From Chryseobacterium jejuense (GTDB lineage Bacteria; Bacteroidota; Bacteroidia; Flavobacteriales; Weeksellaceae), in NCBI RefSeq assembly GCF_900100075.1, contig NZ_FNEG01000005.1, forward strand, positions 186,001-250,000: a stretch of 64,000 bases of DNA. Direction: 5' to 3'. The notes beneath the pieces were generated by a model. That model saw nothing but the letters and a program-made list of their open reading frames with translations, did not search any database and was not told where the DNA came from. Below, piece after piece: positions 34,510 through 43,258 of this stretch; the stretch's first letter is position 1, and the number at the start of each line of letters is the position of its first letter. The position numbers were made by a program, and so were the translations under genes.

Positions 34510-35176
34510 ATTTGATCTAGATAGCTTTAAAAAGACATGGCAGGAACAACCTGTAGCCCCTAAATACGATAACAGCGAGATTCGTCAGATGCTGAATAGA
34601 AAATCACGTAATTATGTAAAGTATATTTTCTGGATCAGTGTTTTTGAGTTCCTGTTTTTTTCCGTTTTGGGCTTATTCTATTTCTTCCAGGATGATGAGT
34701 CCGACGGGTTCCGTAAAATATTAGAAAAACTGGGCACTCATGAAGCCCCCGAAGTCGAAAACAATTTCAGTCACTTCTATTTAGCAATTAAAATCCTGAG
34801 CGTATTAATTACAGCTTATTTTGTTCTGAAGTTTTATCAGAATTACCGTAAAATAAAAATCGAGGAAAATCTTAAAGGGCTTATTACAAGAATTATCGGT
34901 TTCAAAAAAACAGTCAATGCTTTCATTCTGATTAGTATTGTATTACTGCTTACCTTTACTGTTGTATTGCTTGCTTTTATATTTTACGCTTTAAACTCTC
35001 AAAATATACAACCTTCAGGCTCTGACCTTACTGTTATTATTGTTGCCATTAGCATTAGCACATTGTTGGCCATATCTATGATCTGGGTATATTACAGGCT
35101 GGTATATGGTACTATTATCAAAAAACTTGACAAAAATCTGGAACAGCTTAAAGAAATAGATTCTCAGGAAAATTAG
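34502..35176 (+). CDS. membrane protein, probable partner (anti-sigma-like) of the ECF sigma factor
   Basis: 224 residues. An N-terminal cytoplasmic segment FDLDSFKKTWQEQP at 4-17, then four hydrophobic helices at about 40-60, 95-115, 137-162 and 175-198, and a charged C-terminal tail (LDKNLEQLKEIDSQEN). The gene overlaps the sigma gene by 8 bases. It lacks the usual zinc-binding HxxxCxxC anti-sigma motif, so the anti-sigma role rests on position and on the short cytoplasmic N-terminus only. Confidence 0.72.
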   Translation: MPEFDLDSFKKTWQEQPVAPKYDNSEIRQMLNRKSRNYVKYIFWISVFEFLFFSVLGLFYFFQDDESDGFRKILEKLGTHEAPEVENNFSHFYLAIKILSVLITAYFVLKFYQNYRKIKIEENLKGLITRIIGFKKTVNAFILISIVLLLTFTVVLLAFIFYALNSQNIQPSGSDLTVIIVAISISTLLAISMIWVYYRLVYGTIIKKLDKNLEQLKEIDSQEN

Positions 35177-35236
35177 CATTCATAGGCTATAGTTCAAGAT
35201 ATTATTGTTAATTTTATTACACCAAATCTTTTTACT

Positions 35237-36859
35237 ATGCCTTTATCATATGTTTATGGAGCATCTGAAGTTCCATTATTAGGACAGACTATTGGAGCAA
35301 ACCTTAAAAGTACTGTCGAAAAATTTCCTAATCAAGAAGCACTTATCAGTGTTCATCAAGGTTACAGAGCTACTTATCAAGAATTTTACAATCAAACAAC
35401 CGCTGTTGCCAAAGCACTTATTTTTTTAGGAGCAAAAAGTGGTGATAGAATAGGAATATGGGCTTCCAACCGCTATGAATGGGTGCTTCTGCAATATGCC
35501 ACTGCCAGAATCGGAACTATTTTAGTGAATATCAATCCCGCTTACAGAACCCACGAGCTTACCTATGTACTGAACCAGTCTGAAATTCGTTTTATCTTTT
35601 CTTCCTTACATTTTAAAACCAGTAACTACAAAGAAATGGTTGAATATGCCAAGGAAGTATGTCCCACTTTAGAGCACGAAATTTTCTTCGATGATAACTG
35701 GGAAGACTTTGTAAACAATGGCCAGGAAATTTCTGACGAAGTTCTCCATAGTTTTGAAGAACATGTACAGTTTGATGATGCTGTCAATATTCAATATACC
35801 TCAGGAACCACGGGGTTTCCCAAAGGAGTTACGCTTTCCCATCACAATATTTTAAATAATGGATACTTTATTGGCGTCCGGTTAAAGTATACGGAAAAAG
35901 ACCGTGTATGTATTCCTGTTCCTTTTTATCACTGCTTTGGAATGGTGATTGGAAATATGTGCTGTACAGCCCACGGTGCCTGTATGGTAATTCCCAATGA
36001 CAGCTTTGATCCTGATATTACTTTAAAGGCTGTTTCCGATGAAAAATGCACCTCTCTTTACGGTGTTCCCACCATGTTCATTGCTGAACTTGCTGTAAAA
36101 GATTTTGACGCTTATGATTTTTCAAGTTTAAGAACCGGTGTAATGGCTGGCTCTGTTTGTCCACCGGAAATCATGAAGAAAGTAGAAAGCCTCATGAACA
36201 TTAAAGAAATGAGTATCTGCTATGGAATGACAGAAACCTCTCCGGTATCTACACAAACGTTAATAGGAACTCCATTAGAAAAACAGGTTAGCACAGTAGG
36301 AACCGTTCAGGATCATCTTGAAATAAAGATCATTGATGAAAGTGGAAAAATTCTGAAACGTGGAGAACATGGAGAACTTTGTACCAGAGGCTACTCTGTG
36401 ATGCTGAAATACTGGAATGATCCCGAAAATACAAAAAAAGTACTGGATGATGCCCGCTGGATGCATACCGGCGATATGGCTGTAATGGATAAAGATGGAT
36501 ATATTACCATTTCCGGGAGAATTAAAGACCTTATCATCCGGGGCGGGGAAAATATCTCACCTAAAGAAATTGAAGACTTTTTATACACTTACACCAATAT
36601 TCTTGATGTACAGATCATTGGAGTGCCAAGTGAAAAATTCGGAGAAGAAGTTATGGCCTGGGTGAAAGTAAGAAAAGGTTTTACTATTACAGAACAGGAA
36701 CTATTAGATTATTGTAAGGGAAAAATTGCCCATTATAAAGTTCCGAAATACTGGAAGTTTGTGGACGAGTTCCCAATGACCATTTCCGGAAAAATAAGAA
36801 AGGTTGAAATGCGCGAAATCTCTATGAAAGAATTAGGATTGGAAAGTCATAAAGTTTAA
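35237..36859 (+). CDS. AMP-binding acyl-CoA synthetase (fatty-acid CoA ligase)
   Basis: 540 residues of the ANL superfamily. P-loop-like YTSGTTGFPKGVTLSH near residue 187, CYGMTETSPVS near 330, MHTGDMAVMDKDGY near 410, and the adenylating lysine region TISGKIRKVEMR near 520. It activates a carboxylic acid, probably a medium- or long-chain fatty acid, through an acyl-AMP to acyl-CoA. It is a single gene after the sigma/anti-sigma pair (60-nt gap); whether the sigma factor controls it is unknown. Confidence 0.92.
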   Translation: MPLSYVYGASEVPLLGQTIGANLKSTVEKFPNQEALISVHQGYRATYQEFYNQTTAVAKALIFLGAKSGDRIGIWASNRYEWVLLQYATARIGTILVNINPAYRTHELTYVLNQSEIRFIFSSLHFKTSNYKEMVEYAKEVCPTLEHEIFFDDNWEDFVNNGQEISDEVLHSFEEHVQFDDAVNIQYTSGTTGFPKGVTLSHHNILNNGYFIGVRLKYTEKDRVCIPVPFYHCFGMVIGNMCCTAHGACMVIPNDSFDPDITLKAVSDEKCTSLYGVPTMFIAELAVKDFDAYDFSSLRTGVMAGSVCPPEIMKKVESLMNIKEMSICYGMTETSPVSTQTLIGTPLEKQVSTVGTVQDHLEIKIIDESGKILKRGEHGELCTRGYSVMLKYWNDPENTKKVLDDARWMHTGDMAVMDKDGYITISGRIKDLIIRGGENISPKEIEDFLYTYTNILDVQIIGVPSEKFGEEVMAWVKVRKGFTITEQELLDYCKGKIAHYKVPKYWKFVDEFPMTISGKIRKVEMREISMKELGLESHKV

Positions 36860-37020
36860 AAACCTTTACCATTAAAAATTAATAAGACTTTAAGAATACT
36901 AAGATAGCTTTGCTTTAATGATAGGCCTTGAACTGAAATATTCAGTCACAAAAGTTTTTAAAAACTCCCAATTTCTATAGATGGTATAATGAATACTACA
37001 ATCGAAAGACCACATATTCC

Positions 37021-37070
37021 CCTCCACTGGAGGGGTGGCGAAAATTCAAAGAATTTTTGACGGGGTGGTT
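37021..37070. repeat. GC-rich dispersed repeat candidate
   Basis: CCCCTCCA-C-TGGAGGGG (37021-37037) is a perfect palindrome, followed by AAAATTC-AAA-GAATTTT (37043-37059), with GGGGTGG occurring directly on both sides (37034-37040, 37064-37070). GC content is far above the surroundings. I recall near-identical sequence between many Chryseobacterium genes, which a genome search would confirm. The rest of the 271-base gap 36860-37130 holds only the rpoN terminator. Confidence 0.6.
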
Positions 37071-37092
37071 CTAGCAACAATGTATAAAAACA

Positions 37093-37122
37093 AAAAAGCA
37101 TTTCAAAATTGAAATGCTTTTT
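37093..37122 (-). terminator. bidirectional terminator between acyl-CoA ligase and rpoN
   Basis: AAAAAGCATTTCAA (37093-37106) and TTGAAATGCTTTTT (37109-37122) are perfectly complementary, with A- and T-tracts on the two sides. It serves rpoN (9 nt after its stop) and can also act on the plus strand. Confidence 0.9.
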
Positions 37123-37130
37123 ATTATATT

Positions 37131-38594
37131 TTAAAGTTCTTTTCTTAATCTGGCAACAGGAATATTGAGCTGTTCACGATATTTTGCAATCGTTCTTCTG
37201 GCAATATTATATCCTTGCTCTTTTAAGATAACTACTAGAGCATCATCTGTCAGAGGTTTTCTCTTATTCTCTTTACTGATAACTTCCTGAAGATGAGTTT
37301 TGATCTCTTTAGTAGAAACTTCTTCCCCGTCATCATTGGTTAAACTGTCTGAGAACAGGTCCTTAAGATAAACAATACCGTTTGGTGTATCTGCATATTT
37401 ACTTTTTACCACTCTGGAAATGGTAGAAATATCAAACCCGGTAATATCTGCCACATCTTTCAGGATCATTGGCTTCAGAGACTTTTCATCACCTGTAATA
37501 AAATAACCTTTCTGAAACTTAACAATAGCTGTAATGGTCTGCAGTAAAGTATTCTGACGCTGGTTAATAGCATCAATATACCATTTAGCAGCATCTAGCT
37601 TCTGTTTGATAAACAAAGCTGCCTGCTTGTGTTCAGAAGAGTTTTTATCGTGTGAGTAGGTAGTAAGAATGTCTTTGTATTCTTCAGAAACTCTTAAGGT
37701 AGGTGCATTTTTGCTGTTAAGCATAGGAATAACCATCCCATCCTTCACCTGAATTACAAAATCCGGGATAATTTCCTGATTGATGGTAATAGTTTGAGTA
37801 TCAAAATTCCCCCCAACTTTTGGTGACAGTTTGGAAATTTCATCTAAAGCATCCTTCAGGTCTTCTTCCTCAATATCATATTTCTGGATGATCTTGTTGT
37901 AATGCTTATTGGTTAAAGCATCAAACTGATATCTCAGGATATTAGCAGCTAAAGAAACCGCTTTATCAGAGCTTACTTTCTTTTCGATTTGTAATAATAA
38001 ACATTCCTGAAGACCTCTGGCTCCCACTCCAGGTGGATCTAGCTTCTGAACATAGTTTTCAAGGATATCATCTACTTTTTCTTTAGTAGTATAAATTCCC
38101 TGTGAGAAAGCAAGATCATCCACAATAGATTTGATCTCTCTTCTCAGATATCCATCTGTATCAAGGTTACCGATTAAGTATTCTGCAATCTTCAGATCTT
38201 CTTCACTGATGTTGATCAGGTGAATCTGTTCCGTAAGATAGTCATATAACGACTGTCCTTCAGTTAAAAGACTTTCATTGTCAAATTCTTCATCATCCGG
38301 AGAGTAGTTACTGGATGCAGTTTTATAGCTAGGTTCGTCGTCGTAAAGATATTCGTTAACGTCGAAGTCTGTTTCAATGCTTTCTGTACCCTCATCCTGA
38401 TAAGCCTCTTCCAGGGAAGAAAAGTCATCTTCCTTAGAATCCTCCTTTACAATTTCCAAAGCAGGGTTTTCTTCTAACTCTCTCTCCAACTCCTCTTCAA
38501 ATTCAAGAGTATGAAGCTGAATAAGCTTCATCAACTGGATCTGCTGAGGGGCCAGCTTCTGTCCTAATTTGAGTTGTAAGTGTTGTTTAAGCAT
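37131..38594 (-). CDS. rpoN: RNA polymerase sigma-54 factor
   Basis: 487 residues. Region I is Gln/Leu-rich (LKLGQKLAPQQIQLMKLIQL), followed by an acidic region II (about 45-110). The core-binding domain contains LDPPGVGARGLQECLLLQ, an HTH follows, and the RpoN box ARRTIAKYREQLNIP lies at the C-terminus. It recognises -24/-12 promoters and needs AAA+ activators. None is encoded in this window. It is transcribed alone, upstream of a strong terminator. Confidence 0.97.
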   Translation of the reverse strand: MLKQHLQLKLGQKLAPQQIQLMKLIQLHTLEFEEELERELEENPALEIVKEDSKEDDFSSLEEAYQDEGTESIETDFDVNEYLYDDEPSYKTASSNYSPDDEEFDNESLLTEGQSLYDYLTEQIHLINISEEDLKIAEYLIGNLDTDGYLRREIKSIVDDLAFSQGIYTTKEKVDDILENYVQKLDPPGVGARGLQECLLLQIEKKVSSDKAVSLAANILRYQFDALTNKHYNKIIQKYDIEEEDLKDALDEISKLSPKVGGNFDTQTITINQEIIPDFVIQVKDGMVIPMLNSKNAPTLRVSEEYKDILTTYSHDKNSSEHKQAALFIKQKLDAAKWYIDAINQRQNTLLQTITAIVKFQKGYFITGDEKSLKPMILKDVADITGFDISTISRVVKSKYADTPNGIVYLKDLFSDSLTNDDGEEVSTKEIKTHLQEVISKENKRKPLTDDALVVILKEQGYNIARRTIAKYREQLNIPVARLRKEL

Positions 38595-38712
38595 ATTAAT
38601 ATTGGCGTTTTAACATAACATATTCTACGAATTTAATAAATTTATTTGATAAAAAATACATTTAGCATGATTTTTGCTTTATACTCTCTACATAATAAAC
38701 TATTGAAAAATA

Positions 38713-38746
38713 AAAAAAGCCTTATCTTAATGATGAAGGCTTTTTT
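38713..38746 (-). terminator. terminator of asnS
   Basis: AAAAAAGCCTT (38713-38723) pairs with AAGGCTTTTTT (38736-38746). On the minus strand it follows the asnS stop by 9 nt. Confidence 0.88.
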
Positions 38747-38754
38747 TTATGATT

Positions 38755-40203
38755 CTAGAATTCAGCGCTTTTCGGCGTCCTTGGGAAAGGAATTACGTCT
38801 CTGATGTTCGTCATTCCCGTTACAAAAAGAACTAATCTTTCTAACCCTAAACCGAAACCTGCATGCGGTACAGAACCGAATTTTCGGGTATCTAAATACC
38901 ACCAAAGTTCATGTTCATCTACATGCATTTCTGCCATTTTCTGTTTTAAAACGTCTAATCTTGCTTCTCTTTCAGATCCACCGATGATTTCACCAATACC
39001 TGGGAAAAGAACATCCATTGCAGCAACCGTTTTGTTGTCTTCGTTCAGCTTCATATAGAAAGCTTTGATTTCTTTCGGATAATCGAACAATACAACCGGG
39101 CACTCAAAGTGTTTTTCAACCAAATATCTCTCGTGCTCAGACTGAAGATCTGCACCCCATTTTTCAACAGGATAAGCAAATTTTCCTTTCTTATTTTCTT
39201 TTGAGTTCAATAAGATCTCAATAGCTTCAGTATAGCTTACACGTTTGAAACGCTTAGCGATTACATTCTGAAGTTTTTCGATAAGACCTTCTTTTGCTCT
39301 CTCTTTTTCCGGTTTTGACTTTTGTTCTTCTTCAAAACGCTTGTCTAAGAACTCAAGATCGTCTTTACAGTTATCCAATACATACTGAATGACATATTTT
39401 AAGAAGTCTTCAGCTAAGTCGATGTTATCTTCAAGGTTGTTGAAAGCAACTTCCGGCTCAATCATCCAGAATTCTGCAAGGTGTCTTGTAGTGTTTGAAT
39501 TCTCTGCACGGAAAGTAGGTCCGAATGTATAAATTCTTCCTAATCCCATCGCAGCAGTTTCACCTTCAAGCTGTCCTGAAACCGTAAGGTTGGTTTTCTT
39601 ACCAAAGAAATCTTGAGCGAAGTCAATCTCTCCTTCTTCAGTTCTTGGCATATTATTCAGATCGAAGTTGGTAACTCCGAACATTTCTCCTGCTCCTTCA
39701 GCATCAGCACCAGTAATAACCGGAGTGTTGATATAGAAGAACTGGTTTTGGTTGAAGAATGAGTGAATTGCAAAACTTACTGCGTGACGTACTCTGAAAA
39801 CAGCTCCAAACAAGTTGGTTCTGAATCTTAAGTGTGCCTGCTCACGAAGTTTCTCCAAGCTGTGTTTTTTAGGCTGAAGAATGGTGCTTTGAAGCTCCTC
39901 TGTAAAGTTATCTCCTAAAATTATGATCTTTTTAGCAACAATTTCTACAGATTGTCCTGCTCCCTGGCTTTCCACTACTTCACCTACAACTTTAAGAGAA
40001 GAAGCTGTGCTAATATTCTTGATAAGTTCTTCATCAAAATTTTCGAAATCAACAACTACCTGCAAATTATTAATCGTAGAACCATCATTAAGTGCAATAA
40101 AGCGATTAGCACGGAATGATCTTACCCATCCGTAAACTGTAATGTCATGATGTAATACTTTCTTGTAATCCTTTAGGATTTCTTTGATCGTTTGCTTTTT
40201 CAT
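38755..40203 (-). CDS. asnS: asparaginyl-tRNA synthetase
   Basis: Class IIb synthetase charging tRNA-Asn. 482 residues: N-terminal OB-fold ([34 protein letters not shown]), motif 2 region [22 protein letters not shown] and motif 3 [29 protein letters not shown] at the C-terminus. The latter distinguishes AsnRS/AspRS; the [15 protein letters not shown] segment and overall length point to AsnRS. It has its own -7 box at 40242-40249. Confidence 0.97.
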   Translation of the reverse strand: MKKQTIKEILKDYKKVLHHDITVYGWVRSFRANRFIALNDGSTINNLQVVVDFENFDEELIKNISTASSLKVVGEVVESQGAGQSVEIVAKKIIILGDNFTEELQSTILQPKKHSLEKLREQAHLRFRTNLFGAVFRVRHAVSFAIHSFFNQNQFFYINTPVITGADAEGAGEMFGVTNFDLNNMPRTEEGEIDFAQDFFGKKTNLTVSGQLEGETAAMGLGRIYTFGPTFRAENSNTTRHLAEFWMIEPEVAFNNLEDNIDLAEDFLKYVIQYVLDNCKDDLEFLDKRFEEEQKSKPEKERAKEGLIEKLQNVIAKRFKRVSYTEAIEILLNSKENKKGKFAYPVEKWGADLQSEHERYLVEKHFECPVVLFDYPKEIKAFYMKLNEDNKTVAAMDVLFPGIGEIIGGSEREARLDVLKQKMAEMHVDEHELWWYLDTRKFGSVPHAGFGLGLERLVLFVTGMTNIRDVIPFPRTPKSAEF

Positions 40204-40241
40204 TTGTTGATAATAAATTTTTGTATAAAAATTAATGGTTG

Positions 40242-40249
40242 CAAAGTTA
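40242..40249 (-). promoter_or_regulatory. -7 box of asnS
   Basis: Minus-strand TAACTTTG fits TAnnTTTG, about 38 nt upstream of the asnS ATG and directly after the terminator of the gene before. Confidence 0.55.
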
Positions 40250-40282
40250 CAAAAAAACGGCGCAAGTTGATGATTGCGCCGT
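40250..40282 (-). terminator. terminator of the CDP-alcohol phosphatidyltransferase operon
   Basis: ACGGCGCAA (40257-40265) pairs perfectly with TTGCGCCGT (40274-40282), and the minus strand continues with T7. Confidence 0.93.
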
Positions 40283-40314
40283 CTTTAAAAATCATTTATC
40301 AATTATTTAATGCT

Positions 40315-40914
40315 TTAATTAAAGAAAATGGTCTTTTTTCGCTGCTTTCCGTTCCTGATTTTCAGGGCATGATAACAGCTTGGAACATCGTATTGCCATT
40401 GGGGAAGAAATACAATAATAAGGATAACATCTATATGGGAAACCAATCCCAGCATCACGGCCAGATTAAAAGTCCAACCTGCTTCCTGAAAACCGATCAG
40501 ATAAGTAAAAGCCAATAAAAGGCTCAAGCTCCACATTTTGGCTAAAAAAGCATGGGTACACGTTTCTTTTCCGAATTTCCAGATGCTTACAATATAGCAT
40601 AACGCTTCCATGATGAAGATCATCAGAATGCTTTTCCATTCATTGATAATCAAATCTGGATTCAGGAAATAAGTAGCAAATCCTAAAGATAACCAGAAGA
40701 CAAGATCTGTCTGACTATCCATTCGTCTTAATTTTTCTGAAGAAACACCCGTTTTACGGGCAATAATTCCGTCAAAAATATCGGTAAACAATCCAAAATA
40801 CATGAGAATCAGAATATATTTTCTGGCTGCTTCTCCTACATAATATCCCAGATACAGAATAACAAAAGCTGTAATAAAACGGGATAGAATTAATAAATAA
40901 GGTATATTTTTCAT
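40315..40914 (-). CDS. CDP-alcohol phosphatidyltransferase-like membrane protein
   Basis: 199 residues, about six membrane helices. The CDP-OH transferase motif D-x2-DG-x2-AR-x8-G-x3-D-x3-D is present as DIFDGIIAR, 8 residues, then LRRMDSQTD: all four Asp remain but the conserved Gly is Leu. This may alter alcohol binding. Family members make phosphatidylglycerol-phosphate, phosphatidylserine, phosphatidylinositol-like lipids or cardiolipin; the product here is unknown. It follows the lipoprotein gene by 11 nt and the LA_2272-like gene, so the three form one unit. Confidence 0.83.
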   Translation of the reverse strand: MKNIPYLLILSRFITAFVILYLGYYVGEAARKYILILMYFGLFTDIFDGIIARKTGVSSEKLRRMDSQTDLVFWLSLGFATYFLNPDLIINEWKSILMIFIMEALCYIVSIWKFGKETCTHAFLAKMWSLSLLLAFTYLIGFQEAGWTFNLAVMLGLVSHIDVILIIVFLPQWQYDVPSCYHALKIRNGKQRKKTIFFN

Positions 40915-40925
40915 GATTATTATGT

Positions 40926-41501
40926 TTAATGAATTCTTTTGTATTTTTCAGCATAGTTGATGGTATAACCAGCCCAGAAAAAGAACAAAAAAGCACCACT
41001 GTTATCATAATAATCCTGAATTAGAAGATTATGATCTTTTGTTAATCCTATTCTTGACTGAAAAATCCGACAACCTCCAAACAGATAAGGAATTTCATCA
41101 CAATGCGAAGTGAAATTCTTCAGTAAAAACAATCCATTCTTCAGTCGGGCTTTATAGGTAAAAGTATATTTAAGGGTATCCTCTTTTAAAAGCATAAACT
41201 GTATTTCGTACATTTTACTTTTAGCCAATGGCATTGATTTTATAATAAGTTTATCAACATTCTTTACAGCCTCACTTTTCACATCCAGCATTTCTCCAAC
41301 ATTCCTTGTTTTATCAGATTTTACGTTACCATTTCTGATATGTTCATATCCTTTATATCCATATTGTCCGTTGATCATCTGAACATTTTCATCCTTCAAC
41401 TCCAAGAGATCATCCTGAATCATTTTCCTACTGAAGCTCACACATGAGTTCAGGCTCAATATTATTGCTGTAAAGACAACAGTCAAAACAAAATTTTTCA
41501 T
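40926..41501 (-). CDS. hypothetical lipoprotein
   Basis: 191 residues. Signal peptide MKNFVLTVVFTAIILSLNSC with lipobox LNSC at about Cys20, so it should be lipid-anchored. The mature part has no domain I recognise; it contains YGYKGYEHIRNG and KYTFTYKARLKNGLFLL. It lies 2 nt from the preceding gene and 11 nt from the phosphatidyltransferase gene, which indicates one operon of envelope proteins. Confidence 0.72.
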   Translation of the reverse strand: MKNFVLTVVFTAIILSLNSCVSFSRKMIQDDLLELKDENVQMINGQYGYKGYEHIRNGNVKSDKTRNVGEMLDVKSEAVKNVDKLIIKSMPLAKSKMYEIQFMLLKEDTLKYTFTYKARLKNGLFLLKNFTSHCDEIPYLFGGCRIFQSRIGLTKDHNLLIQDYYDNSGAFLFFFWAGYTINYAEKYKRIH

Positions 41502-41503
41502 GG

Positions 41504-42151
41504 CTACTCGTTTATTTTTTGTTTCTTAAAATTCCAATTGATGAGGGGCAATCTCCGTTTTCCATTTTCATTCCACGCTCCAATCTGAATTCCCCGAAAA
41601 TCTTTGCAGCTGTTATAAAGTCCGATCTGAAGACCTCTGCATTTCTGTCCAACATTAGCAAACGGAGCTACAGAAACACCTTTTATTTCATGATGCAGGT
41701 TATACAGCGGAGAAACAGCCACACCATTCGTTATGGCATAGGTATTTATATTACTCGAAACATTTATCTCCAACCCATTGGTAACAGTAGGTTCCATATT
41801 GATTAATGATAACTGAACTCCATTAATCTTAGTCATTTTATTTTCCGGAACAACTTCATAATCATCATTCAGACTTCCTTTACTTATAGCATCCGGCAAA
41901 TTAAAAAACAATAAAACAGGAAAAAAAACGCCCAAAAAATTCCCCCCTACCCCCAATCCGTTTACTTTTTTGGGAATAAAATCCTCCTCTTCTTCAAAAT
42001 ATTTAAATAAAACTCCATTAACATTTCTTACATTTTTTGAAGGCGAAAATCCAACAACTCTTGGTTTCAAAGAATCAACTTTTATAGTATCTGAAGCATG
42101 GAACAGACTACTGAATAAAAGCATTGGGATTAAAAAAAAATGTGCTTTCAT
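41504..42151 (-). CDS. secreted protein with LA_2272-type surface repeats
   Basis: 215 residues with a signal peptide (MKAHFFLIPMLLFSSLFHAS). The C-terminal half contains short beta repeats of the form N-G-x-x-I/V-x-x (INGVQLSLIN, TNGLEINVSS, TNGVAVSPLYN, IKGVSVAPFANV, CRGLQIGLYNSC, FRGIQIGAWNENGKRRLP), recalling LA_2272/LA_2273 surface repeats; the final LPLINWNF is characteristic. First gene of a three-gene minus-strand unit divergent from an HTH regulator, whose predicted operator lies in between. Confidence 0.75.
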   Translation of the reverse strand: MKAHFFLIPMLLFSSLFHASDTIKVDSLKPRVVGFSPSKNVRNVNGVLFKYFEEEEDFIPKKVNGLGVGGNFLGVFFPVLLFFNLPDAISKGSLNDDYEVVPENKMTKINGVQLSLINMEPTVTNGLEINVSSNINTYAITNGVAVSPLYNLHHEIKGVSVAPFANVGQKCRGLQIGLYNSCKDFRGIQIGAWNENGKRRLPLINWNFKKQKINE

Positions 42152-42176
42152 AACTCATGATTTTAAAATTATAATT

Positions 42177-42184
42177 CAAAATTA
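42177..42184 (-). promoter_or_regulatory. -7 box of the LA_2272-like operon
   Basis: Minus-strand TAATTTTG fits TAnnTTTG, about 26 nt upstream of ATG 42151. Confidence 0.4.
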
Positions 42185-42236
42185 TCAGCAGAAAGCCCAG
42201 TATTGAATGTGAAAAAAAATTAAAAAAAACATCCCG

Positions 42237-42253
42237 TTTGTGAAAATCGCAAA
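42237..42253. promoter_or_regulatory. operator candidate, copy 1
   Basis: TTTGTGA-AAA-TCGCAAA, an inverted repeat with one mismatch, 72 bp centre to centre from copy 2 and between two divergent promoters. Confidence 0.55.
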
Positions 42254-42304
42254 AAATAATGACAAGGATACTTTCAAGAAAGGTTTTTGCCTCGAAAAAA
42301 ATAT

Positions 42305-42312
42305 TACATTTG
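42305..42312 (+). promoter_or_regulatory. -7 box of the HTH regulator gene
   Basis: TACATTTG fits TAnnTTTG, 17 nt upstream of ATG 42329. Its last four bases are also the first four of operator copy 2. Confidence 0.5.
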
Positions 42313-42325
42313 TGAAAATCACAAA
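42309..42325. promoter_or_regulatory. operator candidate, copy 2 (perfect palindrome)
   Basis: TTTGTGA-AAA-TCACAAA, perfect 7-base arms, overlapping the -7 box and presumed transcript start. A protein bound here would block the promoter, so autorepression by the HTH protein is likely. Confidence 0.62.
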
Positions 42326-42328
42326 GCC

Positions 42329-43258
42329 ATGCATCAGGAAACTTTACTAAAAGAAATCCGGAGAAAAATAGGTGACAAATCATTAAATGATGAAATTGCC
42401 AATATTCTCAATATCAGTTATGATGCTGCCCATCGAAGAACTTCATTGAAGGCCAAGTTTAGTTTTGAAGAAGCCCTTGAACTCGCCAAATATTACCAGA
42501 TATCATTAGATCAGTTTCTGGGAACAGAAAATCAATTGGTAGTCCAAAGAACACAGCCTGTAAAAACCACTGATGACCTTTTAAATTACTTTGAGAACTC
42601 TCTTAAAATCCTGAATGTTTTTCAAGATGTTACGAACTCCAAAGTCTATTATTCAGCTAAAGATATTCCGTTTTTTTATACAATTTCAGATTCTATTCTG
42701 TCCCGTTTTAAGTTTTATGTATGGATGAATTTACTGAATCAGGATAAATTTCTAAGCCCTTTCCAGGATTTCAATATGCAATATCACTCTGTAAAAAATG
42801 AGATGCTCAGAAATTTATATGATAAACAAAATGTTACAGAAATCTGGAATGACACTACGATTTTGAGTGCTTTAAGACAGATTTCTTTTTATTCTGAAAT
42901 GGGTTTGCTTAATAATAATGATATTGAATTAATCTTGGAAGACCTGAAAAATCTATTGATGGAACTGGAAAATAAAACCCTGGAAAAATCTAATTTTCAG
43001 ATTTACATTAATGACCTGGTGATTTTAAACAACAGTATTTTATTTAAAAATGAGCAACAATGCTCCTTTTTTATCCCGTTCAGCATGTTTGGATATATGA
43101 TGACAAATGATAAAATAACCTGTGAGGATTCTTTAAGCTATTTCGAGCATCAGATCAAGAATTCAAGATCTTTGAATGAATCCGGAAACCGGGAGAGAAA
43201 AATGTTCTTTAATAAAATGTATGAACAAATTGAACGATTAAAACAGAATTTATCATGA
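42329..43258 (+). CDS. HTH-domain transcriptional regulator
   Basis: 309 residues from ATG 42329; the upstream TTG start at 42287 precedes the promoter. The N-terminal 60 residues are an XRE/BetR-like helix-turn-helix (SLNDEIANILNISYDAAHRR, FSFEEALELAKYYQISLDQFL). The remaining 245 residues are helical, without a named domain (SILSRFKFYVWMNLLNQDKF, ILEDLKNLLMELENKTLEKS), and probably sense or dimerise. Stop and next start overlap (ATGA), so it is translationally coupled to the AraC-type gene. Confidence 0.8.
   Translation: MHQETLLKEIRRKIGDKSLNDEIANILNISYDAAHRRTSLKAKFSFEEALELAKYYQISLDQFLGTENQLVVQRTQPVKTTDDLLNYFENSLKILNVFQDVTNSKVYYSAKDIPFFYTISDSILSRFKFYVWMNLLNQDKFLSPFQDFNMQYHSVKNEMLRNLYDKQNVTEIWNDTTILSALRQISFYSEMGLLNNNDIELILEDLKNLLMELENKTLEKSNFQIYINDLVILNNSILFKNEQQCSFFIPFSMFGYMMTNDKITCEDSLSYFEHQIKNSRSLNESGNRERKMFFNKMYEQIERLKQNLS

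Noticed and set aside
40192..40518. 108-residue plus-strand frame
   Set aside because: Antisense to asnS start, terminator and phosphatidyltransferase 3' end.
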